Below, one piece after another: positions 9,274 to 17,147 of a stretch of DNA of 39,495 nt (its first letter is position 1; every line of letters starts with the position of its first letter). Under the pieces are notes generated by a model. That model was not told the DNA's origin. It worked only from the letters and a program-made list of their open reading frames with translations, and did not search any database. This DNA comes from Sphingobacteriales bacterium (GTDB taxonomy: Bacteria; Bacteroidota; Bacteroidia; Chitinophagales; Chitinophagaceae). A program made the position numbers and the translations under genes. Where the stretch lies: NCBI GenBank assembly GCA_016200915.1, contig JACQDV010000053.1, forward strand, positions 1-39,495, written 5' to 3'.

Positions 9274-9789
9274 TTAGGGATTTAGGGTATCAAACTTATT
9301 TTCCCAACCATCTTTTTTCAGCTTATCTACTTTAGCAATCACTTCATTACTCAACGAAGCTTTATAATCACTTACTTTTTTACCAACAGCTTCATCAAAT
9401 GCACCGATGATAGTTGCAGCAAGTATTCCGGCATTCTTTGCTGCATTTAAGGCAACAGTAGCAACAGGTATCCCGTTTGGCATTTGCAGAATTGATAAAA
9501 CAGAATCCCAACCATCAATAGAATTAGATGATTTAATAGGTACACCAATCACCGGCAGGGGAGTAATAGAAGCAACCATTCCCGGTAAATGAGCCGCACC
9601 ACCTGCGCCGGCAATAATTACTTTTAATCCTCTTTCTTTTGCTTTTTGTGCATATTCAATCATGCGTAGGGGAGTACGGTGTGCAGATACAACGGTTAAT
9701 TCAAATTCAATGGAAAACTCTTTTAAAATATCAGCAGCAGCCTGCATTATATTCAAGTCGCTATCGCTGCCCATTATGATTCCAACCAT
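9274..9789 (-). CDS. purE: N5-carboxyaminoimidazole ribonucleotide mutase PurE
   Basis: PurE class I converts N5-CAIR to CAIR in de novo purine synthesis, after PurK has made N5-CAIR from AIR, ATP and bicarbonate. The 171-residue protein shows MGSDSD at residues 6-11, SAHRTP at about 40, [12 protein letters not shown], and LPVIGVPI, all canonical. Its PurK partner lies 6 kb upstream on the same strand (15804-16937), separated by an efflux operon and a small gene; the two are often adjacent in bacteria. An inverted-repeat motif starts two bases upstream of its start codon (9791). Confidence 0.97.
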   Translation of the reverse strand: MVGIIMGSDSDLNIMQAAADILKEFSIEFELTVVSAHRTPLRMIEYAQKAKERGLKVIIAGAGGAAHLPGMVASITPLPVIGVPIKSSNSIDGWDSVLSILQMPNGIPVATVALNAAKNAGILAATIIGAFDEAVGKKVSDYKASLSNEVIAKVDKLKKDGWENKFDTLNP

Positions 9790-9790
9790 T

Positions 9791-10278
9791 GTTTATAGTT
9801 TATGGTTTTTAGTTTATAGTTTATTTCTCTCTGTCTTTAAATTTCAATCCTTTTACTGCCGATCCATTCAGATAAATTATAAAAGAAGCCAGTTTTCTCG
9901 ATAAAGTGTCAACATCAGTATATAATTCATTGAACAATTCTTTACTGACAATCTTGTTGTCAAAGCAGCGATATAATTGTGATTTAAGCTCCCCTGCTTC
10001 GCCTTTTACAATCCCTAACGAATTGACGAACTCCAGCCTGCTGTTTCTCTCAAACCCTTCTGCAATATTGTCCATTATAGATCCGCTTGAGGATTTCATT
10101 TGTTCCGCAAAGCGAAATTCCTTTTTTTCTCTGAGTATTTCAACAACAGGAGTGATTTTGTTGTAAAGATTTCTGGCAAGCTGCCATATCTCTAAATCTT
10201 CAAAGTGATTAATGGTTGCCATTTATGAAAAGGGTTTTTATAAAGGTAACCAGAAACAATAAACAAAAAACTATAAAC
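9791..10278. repeat. 488-bp segment bounded by 11-bp perfect inverted repeats, enclosing a 23S-IVP-type gene
   Basis: GTTTATAGTTT at 9791-9801 and its exact reverse complement AAACTATAAAC at 10268-10278 bound the segment. The left side has a further direct copy (GTTTATAGTTTAT at 9791-9803 and 9812-9824). The segment starts one base after the start codon region of purE (9787-9789) and ends directly before the tolC stop codon (10279-10281), so it fills exactly the interval between two genes. Its only content is the four-helix-bundle gene. The same AAACTATAAAC word occurs elsewhere (about 20829-20845), so the ends could also be a common intergenic motif rather than the ends of a mobile unit. Confidence 0.5.
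9821..10222 (-). CDS. Four-helix-bundle protein, 23S rRNA-intervening-sequence (IVP) family
   Basis: This 133-residue all-helical protein has the family signature: FEDLEIWQLARNLYNKI at the start, FRFAEQMKSSSGSIMDNIAEGFER in the middle, and FVNSLGIVKGEAGELKSQLYRC. The family includes proteins encoded inside 23S rRNA intervening sequences and is structurally related to Avd of diversity-generating retroelements. Its molecular role is unknown. Here it lies in a protein-coding neighbourhood, framed by inverted repeats, between tolC and purE. It probably has its own promoter: TACCTTTA at 10241-10248 on the minus strand (7 of 8 matches to TAnnTTTG), 18 bases before the start codon. No reverse transcriptase or template repeat is nearby. 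Confidence 0.9.
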   Translation of the reverse strand: MATINHFEDLEIWQLARNLYNKITPVVEILREKKEFRFAEQMKSSSGSIMDNIAEGFERNSRLEFVNSLGIVKGEAGELKSQLYRCFDNKIVSKELFNELYTDVDTLSRKLASFIIYLNGSAVKGLKFKDREK

Positions 10279-11601
10279 TTATTTTATCAAATCTCCTTTC
10301 AGACGAAGCAATTCAGTTTCTGCTAACTTGGTATTATATCTGGCTGCAATTAAACGGTTATAACCATCTTCCAAACTCTTTTGCGCCTCTCTTAATTCAA
10401 GGTAAGTTGATACACCTTGTTTGAAACGTTCTAAAGCGATCATAACATTTTCTTTGGCCAATGCGAGGTTATCTTCTTCCAAAGCCAGTGATTTCTTTTG
10501 CAGTTCATAATCTTTAAAGGCATTATTAACGGCAAGATTGAGCTGTAATTTCTGATTATCTAAAACCAGCTCCTGGTATTGAATAGAAAGTTTAGCCTGT
10601 TTTATTTGACGTTGTACATTAAAACCATTCAGGATAGGAATAGAAGCAGTAAGTCCGTAGTTAAGCCCGTTTGCCCTGGCAAATACAGGAGCATATTGGT
10701 TGATGGCTGTTTTAATATTTGTGCGGGAATAATTGTACGCAGAGGTAAAACTCAACGTAGGGAAATAGTCAGCCTTTGCTTCTTTTAAAGTCAGTTTACT
10801 AATGTCAATATTTTTCTTTGCCAGTTGAAGCAATGGATTGTTTGCTTCAGACTTGGTTACGATTTCATCTAATACGAGGTTGGTATCAAAAGGAATGGTA
10901 TCGGTTACATCATAAGTAGAATTAATGGCAATGGCCATCGTTTTATTCAATTGCTCTTTTAGCTGTGCAATGAGCGTTAACTGTTTTAATTGTTCGGCTT
11001 TTTGTGCATTCAAATCTACTTTGGCCTGTAACAATTCAGGTTTCGAACCAAGTCCAACAGATAATTTTTTATCAGCCAGCTTCACTCTTTCTTCATTCAC
11101 ACTCATTTGCTCCTGTATGGCTTTTAATTGCTGTTTCTGTCTTACAATGTCATAGTATCCATTGATGACGGATGCAGTGATATCAATGAGCTGATTTTTG
11201 ATAGTAAGCTCTCCCATTTTTACATACTCTTCCAGCTTTGCTTTGGTGGCAAACATTTTTAATCCATCAAACAGTGTCCAGTTAAGCTGAACACCTGAGG
11301 CAATATTGTTGGAGCGAAGCCCTTTTCCCTGGGCAGTAGTACCACTGGCAAATTTTAATTTCTGGTTATTGCTATTGGCAAGATAAGTAGCTGTTGCATT
11401 TACTTGCGGAATAAAGGCCACATAAGCATACGAATTATTAATAGCTGCAGCCGTAGAATCATTTTTTGCCAGGCGGATATCGTAGTTATTTTTTAGTGCA
11501 GTGGCAATAGCTTCATCAAGACTTAACACTCTGTCCTGCGCAAAACTTGTTAACGTTACCAATAATAAAAATATAATCTTACTGATGATCTTCATCTTCA
11601 T
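10279..11601 (-). CDS. TolC-family outer membrane efflux protein
   Basis: This is the outer-membrane channel of the tripartite RND system encoded just upstream. From ATG 11601 it has 440 residues, with signal peptide MKMKIISKIIFLLLVTLTSFAQ. Two OEP repeats are visible, each beginning with a LSLDEAIATALKNNYDI-like or ANNPLLQLAKKNIDISKLTLKEA-like helix and carrying long coiled-coil helices (QAKVDLNAQKAEQLKQL; LEEDNLALAKENVMIALERF), ending with VSTYLELREAQKSLEDGYNRL. The frame is open further upstream to 11646, but the signal peptide decides for 11601 (or 11595). The start overlaps the end of the RND pump gene by about 23 bases, which shows translational coupling. Confidence 0.93.
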   Translation of the reverse strand: MKMKIISKIIFLLLVTLTSFAQDRVLSLDEAIATALKNNYDIRLAKNDSTAAAINNSYAYVAFIPQVNATATYLANSNNQKLKFASGTTAQGKGLRSNNIASGVQLNWTLFDGLKMFATKAKLEEYVKMGELTIKNQLIDITASVINGYYDIVRQKQQLKAIQEQMSVNEERVKLADKKLSVGLGSKPELLQAKVDLNAQKAEQLKQLTLIAQLKEQLNKTMAIAINSTYDVTDTIPFDTNLVLDEIVTKSEANNPLLQLAKKNIDISKLTLKEAKADYFPTLSFTSAYNYSRTNIKTAINQYAPVFARANGLNYGLTASIPILNGFNVQRQIKQAKLSIQYQELVLDNQKLQLNLAVNNAFKDYELQKKSLALEEDNLALAKENVMIALERFKQGVSTYLELREAQKSLEDGYNRLIAARYNTKLAETELLRLKGDLIK

Positions 11602-14600
11602 GAATTTTCTTTTTGGTCGATAAGAACATATACAGGGCTGGTACAACGTACAAAGTGAGTATAAGTGAAAATATCATTCCGCCTACAATTACAATTCCTA
11701 ATGGTACACGACTTTTACCGGCCGAACCAATAGCCATGGCAATGGGCAATGCACCCAACGTAGTGGCCAGTGTAGTCATGAGAATTGGACGTAAACGGGC
11801 AACAGAAGCATGAATGGCAGCAGTTAACTTTCCCTCACCTGCTTCTCTTTTCTGATTAGCAAATTCAACAATCAGGATACCATTTTTAGTTACCAGTCCA
11901 ATCAGCATGATGATACCGATTTGTGAGAATATGTTCAGCGTTTGGTCAAACACATACAAACTGATTACTGCTCCTGCCAAAGCCAGCGGTACTGTAATCA
12001 TAATAATAAACGGATCGATGAAACTCTCAAACTGAGCAGCAAGAATTAAAAAGATAAGCACCAATGCGAGTATGAATGCAAATGAAGTATTGGATTTACT
12101 TTCTGCAAAATCTCTTGCCGCACCACTTAAAGATGTGCTGAATGAATCATCGAGCACTTGTTTGGCAATACGATTCATTTCATTTACACCATCACTCAAC
12201 GATTTGCCGGGAGCTAAACCTGCTGAAACAGTAGCACTCTTTAAACGGTTGAAGTGAAACAGTTGCGGGGGATTAGCACTCTCAACTATATTAACGAGGT
12301 TATCTAATTGTATCAGCTCACCTTTGTTGCTGCGTACATAGAATCCTTTTAAATCAAGTGGTTCATCCCTGTCACTACGATCTACTTGCCCTATTACCTG
12401 GTATTGCTTTCCATTCATGATAAAATATCCAAATCTTCTTCCGCTCAAAGCTAATTGTAAGGTGTTGGAAACATCCAGTACGGATACACCTAACTCAGTT
12501 GCTTTTAAACGGTCAATAGTAATCTGCAGTTCGGGTTTATTTAATTTAAGGTTGATATCAAATCCCTGGAACACGGGACTCTTGGCAACCTCCGCCATAA
12601 ATAGAGGTACTTTGGCTTTTATTTTATCCAAATTCAAATTCTGCAAAACAAATTGCACTGGTAATGATCCTCTTGATCCCAAGCCAACAGAAATAGTTTG
12701 CTCCTGTATGGGTAATACCTTTACACTGGTGTATTTGCTGAATATTTTGGTGGTTTGTTGCGCAATTTGATTTTGATTTCTTTGTCTCTCGTTTGCATCT
12801 TTTAGCCCCATACTAATAAAGGCAGAGTTAACGCCACCAGACCCGGAAAAGCTCGGTGCAAAGGATAACACCACATTTTTTTCAGGAATAGAGTCCAGGA
12901 TAACCTGTGAAGTATTGTACACCGCTTTATCCATGAAATCAAAATCAGTTCCTTCTGGCGCCAGTATGCTAAAGCGGATACGGTTTCTGTCTTCCATGGG
13001 AGCTAATTCTGATGGAAGCAGTTTGCCAATAGCAAAAATGGATGCAAGGCATACAATAACAATAATGAAAGCTATCCATTTTACTTTCATAAAATTGGTA
13101 AGTGTTCTGCTATACAGGTTTTCCATTGCCCTGAAAAAAGGTTCTGTAACATTATAAAACCAGGAATGTTTATGTACGTCTTTTTTGGTTAAATAAATAT
13201 TGAGAACAGGTGTTAAACTCAATGATACGAAAGCAGAAATAATTACTGCACCCGCCACCACAATACCAAACTCACGAAACAACCTTCCTACAAATCCCTG
13301 CAAGAAAATAATGGGTAAAAACACAACCGCCAGTGTTAATGAAGTAGCAATTACGGCAAAGTAAATTTCTTTGGAGCCTGCTTTGGCAGCGCTTCGTTTG
13401 TCCATTCCCTGTTCCATCTTTTTAAAGATGTTTTCGGTTACCACAATACCATCATCCACTACAAGTCCTGTTGCCAGTACTAATGAAAGCAGTGTAAGTA
13501 TATTAATGGAAAAACCTGCAATGTACATAATGAAAAATGCACCGATCAATGAAACCGGGATATCAATCAATGGACGTAAAGCTATTGACCATTCACGGAA
13601 GAACAGAAAGATAATGATTACTACCAATGTAATGGCGATGGCCAATGTTTCTTTAACCTCAGTAACGGCTTTGCGTACAAAAGTTGTTCTGTCAAAACCA
13701 ACTTCCAATGTTACATCAGCCGGTAATTCTTTTTTTATCTCATCAATACGTTTATATACTTCATCTGCAATAGCAATTTGATTGCTTCCGGGCTGTGCCA
13801 CCACACCTAAGGAAACACAGGGAATATTGTTTTTTCTGGAAGCCTGTTCTTCATTATCGGGACCAAGAATAGCGTAACCTAAATCTTTAAACCGGATGAT
13901 CTGCCCAACATCCTGTTTAATGATGAGGTTGTTGAAATCATCTTCTGTTGTTAAACGTCCGTATGCTTTAACGGTTAATTCAGTAGTATTACCTCTTACT
14001 TTACCACCGGGCAACTCTACATTTTCCCTGTCTAATGCCCCCAGTACATCTTGTATGGTTAGTTTATATGCAGCCAGCTTAGCAGGATCAATCCACAAAC
14101 GCATGGAATAACGTTTGCCAAATACAAACACTGAACTTACTCCATCAATTGTCTGCAATCTTTCCTGAACTATATTCTCGGCATAGTCTGTCAATTTCAA
14201 AATATCACGGTTCATGCTTTGCATTTGCATGAACACGATTGGGTCAGAATCAGAGTCTGCTTTAATAACGATAGGTGGACTGTCAATATCCTGCGGCAGG
14301 TTGCCTAATGCCTGTGATACTTTTTCTCTTACATCATTGGCGGCTTTTTCAAGGTCAACATTCAATTCAAACTCAACCGTAATGTTGCTCACGCCCTGTG
14401 CACTGGAGGAAGTAATGTTTTTAATACCCTGCACACTGTTGATGGCTTTTTCTAATGGCTCGGTAATTTGTTCTTCAATGATCTCAGGATTGGCGCCGGT
14501 ATAAGAAGTACGAACATTAATAACCGCCGGATCAATAGCAGGATATTCCCTTACCCCAAGAAAGCTATAACCAATAACACCAAATATGATGATGACGATG

Positions 14601-14653
14601 GAGCAAACCATCGCTAAGACGGGCCTTTTTAAACTGAGTTCAGATAAATTCAT
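11579..14653 (-). CDS. RND-family (HAE1) efflux pump, inner membrane subunit
   Basis: This proton-driven AcrB/MexB-type transporter has 1024 residues, the usual size. The N-terminal helix (LKRPVLAMVCSIVIIIFGVIGYSFL) is followed by REYPAIDPAVINVRTSYTGA, typical of HAE1 pumps. The first porter domain comes next, then TM2-TM6 with the proton-relay motif GLVVDDGIVVTENIFKKME in TM4. The second porter domain and TM8-TM12 follow (LVLIFLILAAQFESFIDP, GLVTKNGILIVEFANQKREAG, RLRPILMTTLAT). Substrate specificity cannot be read from sequence; multidrug or solvent export is the usual role. It lies between the MFP gene (19-base gap) and tolC (overlap), which is the standard gene order. Confidence 0.96.
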   Translation of the reverse strand: MNLSELSLKRPVLAMVCSIVIIIFGVIGYSFLGVREYPAIDPAVINVRTSYTGANPEIIEEQITEPLEKAINSVQGIKNITSSSAQGVSNITVEFELNVDLEKAANDVREKVSQALGNLPQDIDSPPIVIKADSDSDPIVFMQMQSMNRDILKLTDYAENIVQERLQTIDGVSSVFVFGKRYSMRLWIDPAKLAAYKLTIQDVLGALDRENVELPGGKVRGNTTELTVKAYGRLTTEDDFNNLIIKQDVGQIIRFKDLGYAILGPDNEEQASRKNNIPCVSLGVVAQPGSNQIAIADEVYKRIDEIKKELPADVTLEVGFDRTTFVRKAVTEVKETLAIAITLVVIIIFLFFREWSIALRPLIDIPVSLIGAFFIMYIAGFSINILTLLSLVLATGLVVDDGIVVTENIFKKMEQGMDKRSAAKAGSKEIYFAVIATSLTLAVVFLPIIFLQGFVGRLFREFGIVVAGAVIISAFVSLSLTPVLNIYLTKKDVHKHSWFYNVTEPFFRAMENLYSRTLTNFMKVKWIAFIIVIVCLASIFAIGKLLPSELAPMEDRNRIRFSILAPEGTDFDFMDKAVYNTSQVILDSIPEKNVVLSFAPSFSGSGGVNSAFISMGLKDANERQRNQNQIAQQTTKIFSKYTSVKVLPIQEQTISVGLGSRGSLPVQFVLQNLNLDKIKAKVPLFMAEVAKSPVFQGFDINLKLNKPELQITIDRLKATELGVSVLDVSNTLQLALSGRRFGYFIMNGKQYQVIGQVDRSDRDEPLDLKGFYVRSNKGELIQLDNLVNIVESANPPQLFHFNRLKSATVSAGLAPGKSLSDGVNEMNRIAKQVLDDSFSTSLSGAARDFAESKSNTSFAFILALVLIFLILAAQFESFIDPFIIMITVPLALAGAVISLYVFDQTLNIFSQIGIIMLIGLVTKNGILIVEFANQKREAGEGKLTAAIHASVARLRPILMTTLATTLGALPIAMAIGSAGKSRVPLGIVIVGGMIFSLILTLYVVPALYMFLSTKKKIHEDEDHQ

Positions 14654-14672
14654 CTATTAAGAGTTTCGGCTG

Positions 14673-15722
14673 TTAATGTATTTTAGAAAGCTTTACTTGT
14701 GAACCGGGCTTCAGAAAGAGCAAACCCGTTGTAATTACAGTATCTCCGGCATTTACTCCTGAAATGATCTGTACATTACTGGAATCTCTTATACCTGTTA
14801 CTACATTTACAAATGAAGCTGTCCCGCCTTTATATAAAATAACTTGTTTGTTTCTTGCCTGTGGTATTATCGCATCAGAAGGCACCATGATAGCGTTGTC
14901 ATTTTTGCCTAATATCATTTGTACTTTAGCAAAAGTGCCGGGTACCAGGTATTGATCCACATTCTTAACAATTGCTCTTACTTTAAGGTTTCTGGTATTT
15001 TCTTCAATAGCTGTTTGCGTAGCACTTACAATGGCATGATAGGTTTTTGATGAACCATCTACGGTAAAAATTAATTCTTTTCCATTGGTTACCTGCGAAC
15101 TGTATTTTTCAGGAATGCTGAATTCAATTTTTTGCTGATTAACTTCGCTGATGGTTGATACCAGTGTTTGTGGTGTAACATAAGCACCGGGACTGATATT
15201 TCTCAAGCCTAATCGTCCGTTAAACGGAGCTTTTAATTCAGTTTTAGCAATGCTGGTTTTGATGATGTCGATATCTGCCTGGATATTGCTTACCTGTAAA
15301 CCGGTGAGATCAACTTCCTGCTGACTGATGCCATTTATTTTTAAAAGTTCATTTTGTCTTTCAAATGTTTTTTGCTGAATCTGCAGTTGAACCTGTAGTT
15401 TTTTTAGCTGGGCTTGTAAATCGCCGTCAAATAATTTTACGAGCAGGGTTCCTTTGCTTACAAATTTTCCTTCGGATAAATTAAGCGATATCACACGTCC
15501 CGATATTTCTGTACGCAGTTCTGTATTTTCAAATGGAATAAGTGTACCGGATACCTTAATATCTTCATCAATAGCGCTGCCTTTTACAATAACACCTTCA
15601 ATGGGAAGTACCGGGTTCATATCTGGCCCTTTAGTATTAGCGTCGGACTTTTTATCGTTACAGGAAAATAGTAAAAAGGCAACCGAAGCAGTTGCCGGAA
15701 ATAACAGTCTAAGTAGTCTCAT
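14673..15722 (-). CDS. RND efflux periplasmic adaptor (membrane fusion protein), lipoprotein
   Basis: The adaptor bridges the RND pump and TolC. The 349-residue protein starts with a lipoprotein signal (MRLLRLLFPATASVAFLLFSC; lipid-modified Cys at 21). The halves of the biotinyl-lipoyl-like domain flank a coiled-coil hairpin: LRTEISGRVISLNLSEGKFVSKGTLL, then the hairpin (LQAQLKKLQVQLQIQQKTFERQNELL ... ADIDIIKTSIAKTEL), then APFNGRLGLRNISPGAYV. A beta-barrel domain and membrane-proximal domain (VPSDAIIPQARNKQVILYKGG) close it. It is the first gene of the efflux operon. An 81-base gap separates it from purK upstream, so it may have its own promoter, although I see no clear TAnnTTTG there. Confidence 0.94.
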   Translation of the reverse strand: MRLLRLLFPATASVAFLLFSCNDKKSDANTKGPDMNPVLPIEGVIVKGSAIDEDIKVSGTLIPFENTELRTEISGRVISLNLSEGKFVSKGTLLVKLFDGDLQAQLKKLQVQLQIQQKTFERQNELLKINGISQQEVDLTGLQVSNIQADIDIIKTSIAKTELKAPFNGRLGLRNISPGAYVTPQTLVSTISEVNQQKIEFSIPEKYSSQVTNGKELIFTVDGSSKTYHAIVSATQTAIEENTRNLKVRAIVKNVDQYLVPGTFAKVQMILGKNDNAIMVPSDAIIPQARNKQVILYKGGTASFVNVVTGIRDSSNVQIISGVNAGDTVITTGLLFLKPGSQVKLSKIH

Positions 15723-15803
15723 GTTGTTGATTATCAGAAATAGTAAAATTAAGCCTTTTTGGTTTTTTAGGTTAGACGCAAAGGCTGCAAATTACTTTTG
15801 CGG

Positions 15804-16937
15804 TTACTTAGTTGGATGGCTGGTAACTCTTAATGTATTTTTTATACGGTTGGCCTGGTGCGTCAGTTCTTGTTTTTCTTTGCTCAGTATGGTAACATGT
15901 CCCATCTTTCTTCCGGGCCTGGTTTCTTTTTTTCCATAGATATGGACAAACACATTTTCAATTTGCAGCACATCATTCAGTCCTTCATAAACTGCTTCAC
16001 CACTAAATCCTTCGGCTCCCAATAAATTTACAATAGCAGCCGGAATGATATGATCAGTATTGCCCAGCGGATAGTTAAGCATCACTCTCCACAACATATC
16101 AAACTGGGAGGAGTAATTCGCTTCAATAGTATGATGACCGCTATTGTGAACACGGGGAGCTGTTTCATTTACATACACATCTCCCTGGTCATCTACAAAC
16201 AATTCAACGGCAAATATGCCAGGACTTTTTAATGCTTTTACCACAGCGAGTGAAATAGCTTCTATCTTCCATAAAGTTTTTTCTGGAAGGTCAGCAGGGC
16301 TTACCTGGTAATCCAACAAGTTAAGATCAGGATCAAATATCATATCAACAGCAGGGTATAAAGCTGTTTCTCCTTTTTCATTAATGGCTACAATTTGAGC
16401 TATCTCTTTTTTTATGGTAACCATTTTCTCAAGTACACTGGGAGCATTAAATCCTTTTTCAATATCATCAGTAGTTTTAATTACCTGAACACCACGGCCA
16501 TCATAACCACCAACTCCAATTTTATGTACAGCAGGCAAATAGCCAATATGTTCTTTTAATTCGTCCAGTGTTTGGGTAACTATAAATGCTGATGTAGGTA
16601 TTTCGTTTTCTTTATAAAATTGTTTTTGAAGAATCTTATTGCGGATGGTTTTAATAACAGATGGTTTAGGATAAACTTTAATTCCTTCTGCTTCTAATTT
16701 TTCCAGTGCCTCTGTATTTACAGTTTCTATTTCGATAGTAATAGCGTCCAATCCTTTTCCAAATGCATAAACATCATCAAAGTTTTTTATGTCTCCTTTG
16801 GTAAAATGATGGCAAAGATGAGCAGCGGGGCATTCGTTGTCATTTTCCAGTACAAATGTTTCAACCGGGTAATTAGCTGCTGCCTGTAATAACATTCTGC
16901 CTAATTGCCCGCCACCAAGAATGCCGATTTTTAACAT
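15804..16937 (-). CDS. purK: N5-carboxyaminoimidazole ribonucleotide synthase PurK
   Basis: PurK is an ATP-grasp enzyme that carboxylates AIR to N5-CAIR using ATP and bicarbonate, feeding PurE. The 377-residue protein has the N-terminal KIGILGGGQLGRML (residues 3-16), KIGVGGYDGRGVQVI in the ATP-grasp core (about 141-155), FAVELFVDDQGDVYVNETAPRVHNSGHHTIEA with the metal-binding Glu and Asn, and the C-terminal HIYGKKETRPGRKMGHVT. It is the first gene of the minus-strand block that leads through the efflux operon to purE. Confidence 0.97.
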   Translation of the reverse strand: MLKIGILGGGQLGRMLLQAAANYPVETFVLENDNECPAAHLCHHFTKGDIKNFDDVYAFGKGLDAITIEIETVNTEALEKLEAEGIKVYPKPSVIKTIRNKILQKQFYKENEIPTSAFIVTQTLDELKEHIGYLPAVHKIGVGGYDGRGVQVIKTTDDIEKGFNAPSVLEKMVTIKKEIAQIVAINEKGETALYPAVDMIFDPDLNLLDYQVSPADLPEKTLWKIEAISLAVVKALKSPGIFAVELFVDDQGDVYVNETAPRVHNSGHHTIEANYSSQFDMLWRVMLNYPLGNTDHIIPAAIVNLLGAEGFSGEAVYEGLNDVLQIENVFVHIYGKKETRPGRKMGHVTILSKEKQELTHQANRIKNTLRVTSHPTK

Positions 16938-16954
16938 AGTGTTGAAATTGGTAG

Positions 16955-16962
16955 CAAATATA
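16955..16962 (-). promoter_or_regulatory. -7 box (TATATTTG) for purK
   Basis: This is an exact TAnnTTTG match on the minus strand, 17 bases upstream of the purK start codon. No TTG at the -33 spacing is obvious. Confidence 0.55.
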
Positions 16963-16998
16963 AGTCCATGCTCTTTCCTCCGGTTATCTTTTATAATT

Positions 16999-17006
16999 TA
17001 ACTTTG
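16999..17006 (+). promoter_or_regulatory. -7 box (TAACTTTG) upstream of the hppD region
   Basis: This is an exact TAnnTTTG match on the plus strand, back to back with the purK promoter 37 bases away. It ends 5 bases before the ATG of the 29-codon ORF (17012) and about 140 bases before the dioxygenase start. Confidence 0.5.
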
Positions 17007-17011
17007 CTGAA

Positions 17012-17101
17012 ATGTTACCTGATTATCCACATAAATTATTTTCAGACGAAAGAGGCAGGTTCTGTCACTTAGTAGAAACCATGGCGATGGGTTCATTCTA
17101 A
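17012..17101 (+). CDS. 29-residue mini-ORF between promoter and dioxygenase gene
   Basis: A complete ATG-to-TAA frame encodes 29 residues starting MLPDYPHKLF and ending MAMGSF. It begins 5 bases after an exact TAnnTTTG box, so it would be the first frame on the dioxygenase transcript, possibly leaderless. It is in a different frame from the dioxygenase and ends 46 bases before it. There is no run of Phe or Tyr codons, so classical attenuation by aromatic amino acids is not supported. It could be a leader peptide, a remnant of an older gene, or chance. Confidence 0.25.
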   Translation: MLPDYPHKLFSDERGRFCHLVETMAMGSF

Positions 17102-17147
17102 AGTTTTGAAGCAGGAAAATATTATATCAAAACTTAAGACAAATATT

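Noticed and set aside
9821-10222. Avd-like accessory protein of a diversity-generating retroelement
   Set aside because: No reverse transcriptase, template repeat or variable repeat is present nearby; the sequence fits the general IVP/four-helix-bundle family.
13371-13781. Plus-strand reading frame of 136 codons opposite the RND pump gene
   Set aside because: It is antisense to a well-conserved pump gene and its composition (Thr/Ser/Ile-rich) is what a shadow frame gives.
17106-17147. TTG start of the dioxygenase at 17106
   Set aside because: An ATG at 17148 gives a normal-length HPPD; the extra 14 residues have no family counterpart that I know.
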